42,188 nt of DNA from an archaeon GW2011_AR19 (lineage in GTDB: Archaea; Nanobdellota; Nanobdellia; Pacearchaeales; GW2011-AR1). The notes below the pieces were generated by a model that did not search any database, was not told the origin of the DNA, and worked only from the letters and a program-made list of their open reading frames with translations. Shown in pieces: positions 35,087 to 42,188 of this stretch; position 1 is the first letter of the stretch, and the number at the start of each line of letters is the position of its first letter. The stretch is taken from positions 1 through 42,188 of the forward strand of contig JWKY01000002.1 in assembly GCA_000806015.1 (NCBI GenBank), given 5' to 3'. Both the position numbers and the translations under genes were made by a program.

Positions 35087-35737
35087 ATGGTTGGATCAAT
35101 AAAAGGATTTACTTTGGGAATCTCTGGATTAGCTTTATTGACAAGTCTTTCTTTGCACTTTCAAAATCCAAGCTTTTCAGAAAAAGAAAATTTAGAAAAT
35201 AAAACGATAAATTATTCAATTAATGATTCAATAAAAAAACAGGAAGAAAAAATTATCTTAAAAAGAAAAGAATTTGTAGAAAATGCAAGAAAATATCTTG
35301 GGGAAGAATATCAATGGGGCGGCAGACTTACTAAAGATAATCCCGGCATTGATTGTCTTGGTTTAATATTTTTAGCATATTCTAAAACTTATAACAAAAA
35401 ATGGACAGAGATTAGTGTTAATCCAAGCGAAATAGTAAAAAAAGAACAGCTTGGAAAACCTGTTAAAGGATTAGATGGGATTTTAGAAAAGAATGTGGAT
35501 TTTACACGCCTCGAAGAAGGGGATATAATTTATTTATTAAGCGCAATCAAAATTGAAGACAAGCCTTTATCTGAAATTAATGGAATAAAATACTGGCCAT
35601 GGCATACTGGAATTTATTCTGATAAAAAAAATAATTTATTTTTGCATGCAAATCCGGCAAACAAGGTAACTGAATCAAATTTTAAAGATTATCTTCAGGA
35701 GACAACTGAAGCAATTTTTGTAACGAGAATATATTAG
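35087..35737 (+). CDS. Secreted/membrane NlpC/P60-family cysteine peptidase-like protein
   Basis: 216 aa; N-terminal TM; ARKYLGEEYQWGGRLTKDNPGIDCLGLIFLAYS (Cys), WHTGIYSDKKNNLFLHANP (His). Confidence 0.85.
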   Translation: MVGSIKGFTLGISGLALLTSLSLHFQNPSFSEKENLENKTINYSINDSIKKQEEKIILKRKEFVENARKYLGEEYQWGGRLTKDNPGIDCLGLIFLAYSKTYNKKWTEISVNPSEIVKKEQLGKPVKGLDGILEKNVDFTRLEEGDIIYLLSAIKIEDKPLSEINGIKYWPWHTGIYSDKKNNLFLHANPANKVTESNFKDYLQETTEAIFVTRIY

Positions 35738-35761
35738 TAGAATGATTTAAAAAATAATTGT

Positions 35762-37528
35762 TTATGTTCTCGGCGGAGAAATCACCAGCAAATAATCCTC
35801 TTGCGGAATTAATTCTCCTTCTCTAACCGTCCCAATAAAAATTGGAGGTTTTCCTTGTTTTTTTAAATTTTCATTTATTTTTCTTGCCCTTAAAGGAAGC
35901 TCACTATCCCTAACATTTGGATATGCATTTATAAAATTTTTCTTGCCTGTTCCTTTAATTAAAGTATGGCCTAAAACAAGAAAAGTTTTCTCTTGTCTTG
36001 AATTTAAATAATTTTGATAATCAATTCCTTCAATCACGCCTCCAATCTCCTCTGGGCTATAAGATTGATAATCATGCATTAAAAAAACAACTGAACCTGC
36101 AGGAATATTCTTTACAGCTTCTGTTGTTTTCACATTATTCTGAACTGAAGTTGGCTCTATAATAAAATCATTCCATCCTTTTTCTTTTAAAGAATCTACA
36201 AGTTTCAAATTAGGAGGAAAATCTTTTAAAGAGCTGTCGGGATAAACTTTTTTCAGAGAACTAATAGCAAGACCAATACAGTCAAACCCTGGAAGTTTAA
36301 TTTGTTCCTCTCCATAACACTGGCCCCTTCCTTCATGAACAAAGGCAGAATTTCCTATTTGCTCTTCAGCAAAAGAATAAATTTTTTTTCCAACTTCACT
36401 TTCAAAATGATAATTTGGAGGACTTAATAGAGCTTTATTAAAACTAAAAATATTTCCTTTTCCTAATTCAGAAATAGAATATCCATTATTATTATCAAGA
36501 TTAATAATTTTCTCTTTTATTATATCTGATTCAATACCCAATGTTGATGAAAGTTTATTTCTTGTATTTAGATTTCCAAGTTCAGTGCTAAACTCTCCAT
36601 TTTCAAATCTAAAAATATGCCTTCCATCTTTAATAATGGTTTGACCTTTTTCAGAATAACCATGTTTGATTAGCGGGGGCAGTCCTTTTAAGAAATAATC
36701 TTTTTTGATTATTTCTAATTTATCTCCGTAAGAAATTTCCATATCTAAAAGTCCTTCTTTATCCTCAATATCTTTCACATCAAAGAATTCATTGTTTTCT
36801 AAAAATCTTAAATTAATACCCAGTGCGCCAGACGTTGATTGAATTTTTAGTCCGCTTTCTGTCTCTTGAATAAAATTATCTTTATAATTTGATAAATCTC
36901 TTAAATGGTTTTTTTCAATTAGAAGACTATTAACCCCCTGATTAATTTCTACATTTTTATAAACAAAATTTCCATCAGAGATAATATACCCTCCATCTTT
37001 AATATAAACCCTTCCTGAATCTACCAGCAATTCATTAAAAAAATTAATTCTTTCTCCAAAAATAAGAAAATTATCAAGCGAACTTAATTTATCTTTTTCA
37101 ATATTTGTAATACTCACATCCTTTAAATGAAAAAAACTCGCTTCATCATAATAAACTCTTGAATTTGGAGGAGCTTTAAAAGTCAATCCATTAATCAAAA
37201 AAATACTTCCTTTTTCATTTGCAGTTAAATCTGCTTCAAGAATATTTCCAAATGTATCAAGTTTCATATAACTCGGATTTAAGGATTCACTTGCAGGCAG
37301 AATATTTTCAAATCTAACTCCTTTAATTTCAGCAAAACCTCCTTGAGTAAAATCCAGCTGAATAATCTCCTCCCCATCTAATGAAACAACTTTATAATCT
37401 ACTTTTTCTGAATCAAAATTTATTGTATTTTCTCCGAGAACAATTTCCTGATTTTCCTGCGCCAAAATAAAACTCAGATTAATTAATAATAAAAACAAAA
37501 TTGCAATTCCAAAAAATTTATTTTTCAT
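35762..37528 (-). CDS. Large secreted repeat protein with C-terminal NlpC/P60-like domain
   Basis: 588 aa; signal peptide MKNKFFGIAILFLLLINLSFILAQ; C-terminal KIYSFAEEQIGNSAF...KLPGFDCIGLAISSL...AGSVVFLMHD...LGHTLIKGTGKKNFINAYP. Confidence 0.75.
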   Translation of the reverse strand: MKNKFFGIAILFLLLINLSFILAQENQEIVLGENTINFDSEKVDYKVVSLDGEEIIQLDFTQGGFAEIKGVRFENILPASESLNPSYMKLDTFGNILEADLTANEKGSIFLINGLTFKAPPNSRVYYDEASFFHLKDVSITNIEKDKLSSLDNFLIFGERINFFNELLVDSGRVYIKDGGYIISDGNFVYKNVEINQGVNSLLIEKNHLRDLSNYKDNFIQETESGLKIQSTSGALGINLRFLENNEFFDVKDIEDKEGLLDMEISYGDKLEIIKKDYFLKGLPPLIKHGYSEKGQTIIKDGRHIFRFENGEFSTELGNLNTRNKLSSTLGIESDIIKEKIINLDNNNGYSISELGKGNIFSFNKALLSPPNYHFESEVGKKIYSFAEEQIGNSAFVHEGRGQCYGEEQIKLPGFDCIGLAISSLKKVYPDSSLKDFPPNLKLVDSLKEKGWNDFIIEPTSVQNNVKTTEAVKNIPAGSVVFLMHDYQSYSPEEIGGVIEGIDYQNYLNSRQEKTFLVLGHTLIKGTGKKNFINAYPNVRDSELPLRARKINENLKKQGKPPIFIGTVREGELIPQEDYLLVISPPRT

Positions 37529-37609
37529 TTTTAGTTTTCTTTTACATTGCTATTAAGGTTTTTCTACCATCGTAGTTTCTTTTTTCAAAAAGAAACCCAT
37601 TTTTAATCC

Positions 37610-38356
37610 TCAATATTCCACAGCAAACCTGAATAAATATTTTTCAATTTCAGGAATTTCTCCTTCAAATAAATAATTCTCGTCAAATATATTATAAATA
37701 ATTGTGCTGCTTTCTTCCGGACTATCCTGGCTCATTATGGAAAGATTTTCTTTTTCCTGCAGTTCCAATAAACAACTCATACAAATTTCTCTTTTAAGAT
37801 GTTCGCTGACAATAAAACTGCTTGCATTATAAATTTTGCCTAATCTAACGGGAATTTCATTTTCAAATTTTGCAATTCTGCTTTTCTCTTCCTCTCTAAT
37901 TATTGTTAACGGATAATTCACATTTAAAATAACTCTTTCATCAAAAATTTTAGCGCTTGTTTTAGGTTTTCCTTGAGCTATCTGGAAATTATTAAATTCT
38001 GAAAGATTTCCCGCGCATAGCAGCAATGCCTCATCAACATATTTTGAAATTTCTAATTCAATATTTTCTTTGCTTGGCATTAAAGTTTTATTATTTTTAA
38101 TATAATATGGAATCCCGAGAGAAATTGAAAATCTTGGGGGAACATAATATCCTCCATGAAGGCCTATAAAAAATAAAGCGTCTTCTCCAACATTATAAAT
38201 GCACTCTTCAACAAAATTTTTTATTGGAGCAATTTCAGGGCTTGTTGGCTTTTCTCTCTGAATCCCGCTCCTAAATGCAAAAAATAAAACAATTACAGCG
38301 ATGATTAAGATTGCAATTATTATGAAGATTGTGAGCTGGGCATTTTTATTCAACAT
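37610..38356 (-). CDS. Pilin-like secreted protein
   Basis: 248 aa; MLNKNAQLTIFIIIAILIIAVIVLFFAF N-terminus; paralogous to the partial ORF at 41755-42188. Confidence 0.7.
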   Translation of the reverse strand: MLNKNAQLTIFIIIAILIIAVIVLFFAFRSGIQREKPTSPEIAPIKNFVEECIYNVGEDALFFIGLHGGYYVPPRFSISLGIPYYIKNNKTLMPSKENIELEISKYVDEALLLCAGNLSEFNNFQIAQGKPKTSAKIFDERVILNVNYPLTIIREEEKSRIAKFENEIPVRLGKIYNASSFIVSEHLKREICMSCLLELQEKENLSIMSQDSPEESSTIIYNIFDENYLFEGEIPEIEKYLFRFAVEY

Positions 38357-38460
38357 CTAAATTTCAATAAAAAACAATATATAAAATTCACCAAGAGTAA
38401 GTAGTCCCTTAAAAATTACACAAAAGTAATATTTATAAGGATGCGCTTGTATTTTATGCA

Positions 38461-39729
38461 ATGGGAAAAGGTTTATTGAACAAATTGAAATTGGGTTTTG
38501 CGGGATTAAGTTTAATCGGAGCTTCGTATTTTAATTCTGTTAAAGCACAGGAAGAGGATAGTTTAAAGTGCAACAATACAATCGTGCATAAAATGCTTCA
38601 GGTTGAAGATGGCTTAAAGCTGGATATAAAAAAATCAACTAATGGTCAGAAATGGACAGAAGAAAATTTTAAAGCCTTTCCAAGTTTACAAACTTTGGAC
38701 TCTTTAATTGATGAATCCAAATGTTATATTAAACAAAAAGACAATTATACAAAAAAAGACATTGAAAAAATCTCTGAAAATATTTATTCAAACATATTAA
38801 AAAAATTTCCAAATATAAAAGAACGGGAAAAAATAGATTTATGTTATAGAACCTCCTTAATTTATTTGGCAATAGGTCAAACAAACAACCTGCCTTTTTA
38901 TGGAGTAGTTGTGAGAGGAGTTATGGAAACCCCGAGCCATATGTTTGTAAGATATGATTCAGATGGAATGCACGATCCTGTGAATCCCGGCAATTTAATT
39001 AACAAAGAAGATATCAACATTGAAACAACAACTGGAAAAGTTTATAATGATTCAATACCCGATGACTCATTAGTTAAAAAATTTATAATATTTAGAGAAG
39101 ATCTTAAGGGAACAGATTATTTGAAAAATTTAGATGAAGATGAACTTTTATCTTTAGCATATCTCTATAGGTCAAAAAAATATTTTGATTCTTGGGTGAT
39201 TGAAAATGATACGAGAAAAGGGTTTATAGATTTAGATAAAGCAATTCAATTAAATCCAAATTTCTTTGAAGCTTATAATTTGAAAGCAGCAATTTACATG
39301 CACAAAACTTATGCAGCAGGAGGAGGCCCAGTTGACAAAGAAGCTGCAAAAAAAGCAATTTACAACTATAAAACATCTTTAGAAATTTATCCTTATCTTG
39401 AATCTTTAAATAATAAAGCGCGCCTCCTTTATAAAGAATTTGAAGAATATGGCGAAGTTATTAAAGAGTGTACTAAAGGGATTAACATACTTAAAAAAAT
39501 TGGAAAAGAGAGATATCCGGACTTACCAGATGATTTGAAAGAAATATACCTCTCTCAATCATCCTCTTTCTATTTTAAAAGAGCTTTAGCATATGAAAAA
39601 ATAGGAGAAAGGGAAAAATATGAAAAAGATTATGATGATTTTCAGTTTTATGAATATCAAGGAACTGATTTTGGCGCCATTCTCTTTATGGATAGAGTGA
39701 ACAGAAATAAAAATAAAAAAATAGAATAA
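38461..39729 (+). CDS. Secreted transglutaminase-like protein with TPR repeats
   Basis: 422 aa; signal peptide; KIDLCYRTSLIYLAIGQ (Cys), PSHMFVRYDSDGMHDPVNPG (His, Asp); TPR-like AIQLNPNFFEAYNLKAAIYM and YKTSLEIYPYLESLNNKARLLY. Confidence 0.7.
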   Translation: MGKGLLNKLKLGFAGLSLIGASYFNSVKAQEEDSLKCNNTIVHKMLQVEDGLKLDIKKSTNGQKWTEENFKAFPSLQTLDSLIDESKCYIKQKDNYTKKDIEKISENIYSNILKKFPNIKEREKIDLCYRTSLIYLAIGQTNNLPFYGVVVRGVMETPSHMFVRYDSDGMHDPVNPGNLINKEDINIETTTGKVYNDSIPDDSLVKKFIIFREDLKGTDYLKNLDEDELLSLAYLYRSKKYFDSWVIENDTRKGFIDLDKAIQLNPNFFEAYNLKAAIYMHKTYAAGGGPVDKEAAKKAIYNYKTSLEIYPYLESLNNKARLLYKEFEEYGEVIKECTKGINILKKIGKERYPDLPDDLKEIYLSQSSSFYFKRALAYEKIGEREKYEKDYDDFQFYEYQGTDFGAILFMDRVNRNKNKKIE

Positions 39730-39731
39730 AT

Positions 39732-41783
39732 TTATCTAATGCTGAAGTAATAAATTTCTTTCCAAGGCACTACTATTTTTTTATTTGCAGACCTATGGCC
39801 CCAATACTTTGTTTTCCCTTCTGCTTTTTCTTCAGGTCCCCAAGTTCCTGTAAAAACCAATTTATCATGCTGTTCTCGAGTAATCCATTTTTCTGAAAGC
39901 CAATAATCGGCTAGAGATTCTAATTTTTTCTGTGCTTCAACAAAATCACCATATCCTTTTATTTTTGTTACATCTAAAGAAGGTAAGCTCTCTTCAGAAT
40001 TAAGAAAACCTTTATTACGTAATTCCCGTTCATAATTTAATGCTTCTTCTTGAGCAAGATTAAAATCCTCCTCATTAATATAATAAATGTAATTAACTTT
40101 CGCAAAGACTTCTGCACCTTTATCTTTACCCAATTGATTTATATACTCATTTTTCCGATCAACTTCTTTTTCTCTCTGGAAGTTTTCCATTTCCTTTTTA
40201 TAATCAAAAGCATCACTTACTTCTTTTGTATTTGGTTTCCATGAATGAGTAATCCTGCTTCCAATTTCAGGTTTATCAATTGTTTTTCTAATTTCTTCAA
40301 CTTTCGCGTCACTTACTGCCACGACTTTATCCATAAATTCTTTTCCTTTTTCATCTGCATTGCTCCAGTAATCACACGCTCCAGCGTCTCCGTCGCAAAT
40401 CATTCTTATTTTATAAGGTTCTCCTTTTGCAGCAGGAATTCCTTCTTCTGTTAATTTGCTAATCATATCAACTTTAACACCCTCTTTACCATAAATATCC
40501 TCTACATTTCCAACAAGAATCTTATAACCTTTTGAGCCTCCTTCTTCACCAGAAATATAATGCGACATTCCATCATTAATTACTCTTAAAAATCCTTCTG
40601 TCTCAATTCTGGCTTTAAAATCAGGAGTTTCTTTTTTAATTTCTAAAAAACCTCCTTTTCCAATTTCTCCGCCTGTAACAATAAAACGATCATTTTCTTG
40701 CATCGCAATCCAAGGATTTTCCAAATCAAAATCAACCCTAAATGTTTGTGTTTCTTTTCCGATTTTATACTCAAAAGTTTCGTCAGTCATTAAAACATAA
40801 TTTTCATTTCCAGAAGTTTTTGCAAATCCAGTGTCAGAATAAACATAAACATTATGTCTTGGAGCTCCAGTTATTGAAATTCCATTGCTAAATTTTGTTG
40901 TTTCAGTTGGAGGAACAAAAATTTTTCCATTATCAAAAGCCAAAGTTCCATCTCTCAATACATCTCCGTCTGGAAGTTCAATATTTTTTCCATGAATTAA
41001 CATTTGGGCGTTAAGAGTTAATGGAAGTCCTTTTTTTGTTGTAATCCAAGGAATCTCTTTTAATTGTTCAAACTCCGGATATTTTTTTATTTTAGTTCCT
41101 TCTGGAAAATTAACAATTCCGTTTTTTATAGAAAATATACTTCCTGCAGGCAACTCAAACTCTCCATTTATGTACTTCATTGATGCTGGACTATTTTCTT
41201 TAATCTTAAATTCTACATCTTTTAGAAATTTGTTTGTTTTATCGAATATAAAATCAAATTTTTTGTCAAAATCTATATTATTAACTTGTAATGCTACTCC
41301 AGCATAATTTCCAGCACCTTCGGATAAAAATAAAGAAAACTCTCCGGTTTCTCTTGAAAAAGAAATTTCTGAACCAGATGGAATATCAGAAATTTGTTGA
41401 TTATCAGCTAAAGAAAAAGTTCCATAAGTGTATTTTTCAGAAACTTTCCATTTGCCTTCACTAATCTGCCCAGATAAATCAATTTTTAACTCTCCCCCAT
41501 TGGATAAATCATACTCGGCTTCATTAAATCTGACAATGCTGTTTTCGGTTGTTCCTTTTAAAGTTAAAATCCCCGTTTCTAAGTCTTGCTGAGGTTGAAC
41601 ATTCTGCCCTTGAAGTTCTTCAACATTTTCAAAATTGTATTGTGTTTTATAATCAATAAAATTTTCTTCTTGCGCAGATACTTGCAAGAATTGAATAAAT
41701 AAAAAATTTGCAACTAAAAAAATTGTCACAATTCCAAAAATAGAACTTTTATTTTTAATATTCATTTGCAAATACATAAACAA
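39732..41783 (-). CDS. Large secreted repeat protein
   Basis: 683 aa (start may be MNIKNKSSIF at 41765); signal peptide LFIQFLQVSAQ; beta-strand-rich repeats; gene order parallels 35762-37528. Confidence 0.75.
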   Translation of the reverse strand: MFMYLQMNIKNKSSIFGIVTIFLVANFLFIQFLQVSAQEENFIDYKTQYNFENVEELQGQNVQPQQDLETGILTLKGTTENSIVRFNEAEYDLSNGGELKIDLSGQISEGKWKVSEKYTYGTFSLADNQQISDIPSGSEISFSRETGEFSLFLSEGAGNYAGVALQVNNIDFDKKFDFIFDKTNKFLKDVEFKIKENSPASMKYINGEFELPAGSIFSIKNGIVNFPEGTKIKKYPEFEQLKEIPWITTKKGLPLTLNAQMLIHGKNIELPDGDVLRDGTLAFDNGKIFVPPTETTKFSNGISITGAPRHNVYVYSDTGFAKTSGNENYVLMTDETFEYKIGKETQTFRVDFDLENPWIAMQENDRFIVTGGEIGKGGFLEIKKETPDFKARIETEGFLRVINDGMSHYISGEEGGSKGYKILVGNVEDIYGKEGVKVDMISKLTEEGIPAAKGEPYKIRMICDGDAGACDYWSNADEKGKEFMDKVVAVSDAKVEEIRKTIDKPEIGSRITHSWKPNTKEVSDAFDYKKEMENFQREKEVDRKNEYINQLGKDKGAEVFAKVNYIYYINEEDFNLAQEEALNYERELRNKGFLNSEESLPSLDVTKIKGYGDFVEAQKKLESLADYWLSEKWITREQHDKLVFTGTWGPEEKAEGKTKYWGHRSANKKIVVPWKEIYYFSIR

Positions 41784-42188
41784 ACTCTTTTTTATTTATT
41801 ATTGAATTATAGTCGGTTATTATAAAAATTTTTGTTCTATCATCACTATCAAAAACATTTACATATAAATCTTTTTCCGCAGTAATTTCCAATAAACAAC
41901 TAACACAAAATCCTCCCGGAGTTTCTAAATTTTTTTCAATAAATTCCCCCACAGCATCATAAACAATTCCAAGTCTGACAGGAACTTCTGAACTGAAATC
42001 TTCAAGTTTAGATTTTGAATCGTCTTTAATTATTGTCAAAGGATAATTTATATTAACTAAAACCCTTTCCGATTCAATTTTTGTTTCAATAATTATTTGT
42101 CCTTTAGTTATTTGATATTCAGGAAGCAAAGCAAAATCTCCCAAGCATAAAACTAATTCTCTTGAAACATATTTTGAAATTTCTTTTT
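41755..42188 (-). CDS. Pilin-like secreted protein, 5' end off the window
   Basis: Open to the right edge; ESERVLVNINYPLTIIKDDSKSKLEDFSSEVPVRLGIVYDAVGEFIEKNLETPGGFCVSCLLEI matches DERVILNVNYPLTIIREEEKSRIAKFENEIPVRLGKIYNAS...ICMSCLLEL of 37610-38356. Confidence 0.75.
   Translation of the reverse strand, partial: KEISKYVSRELVLCLGDFALLPEYQITKGQIIIETKIESERVLVNINYPLTIIKDDSKSKLEDFSSEVPVRLGIVYDAVGEFIEKNLETPGGFCVSCLLEITAEKDLYVNVFDSDDRTKIFIITDYNSIINKKEFVYVFANEY

Overview
This 42 kb window is AT-rich archaeal DNA. Gene content and surface-protein style suggest a DPANN lineage of Pacearchaeota/Woesearchaeota type (inference, no database search was run). It encodes core information-processing genes: S17e, L15e, S15, aIF2-alpha, Nop10, GlyRS, split MetRS, TopA, RadA, an RPA-like protein, a RecJ-like DHH protein and the tRNA-splicing endonuclease. 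It also carries four tRNAs, two of them with introns; a DisA-type diadenylate cyclase; an MtnA plus class II aldolase pair; two wHTH-MNT/HEPN modules; many secreted or surface proteins; and intergenic DNA rich in repeats. The points most worth following up are: (1) repeated ribosome-binding-site/start-codon-like leader units shared by aIF2-alpha and radA, and partly by minD; (2) MITE-like ~290-310 bp elements with GGCTCTGTTGAAAA-type terminal inverted repeats and related G-rich cores; (3) tRNA-derived and intron-derived repeats just downstream of both intron-bearing tRNAs; (4) a duplicated cassette of pilin-like plus large secreted proteins, with NlpC/P60 and transglutaminase-like enzymes, near the right end; (5) a GlyRS with an extra N-terminal domain; (6) a RadA mini-intein; (7) HEPN proteins with an altered catalytic motif. 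No CRISPR array or rRNA was found.
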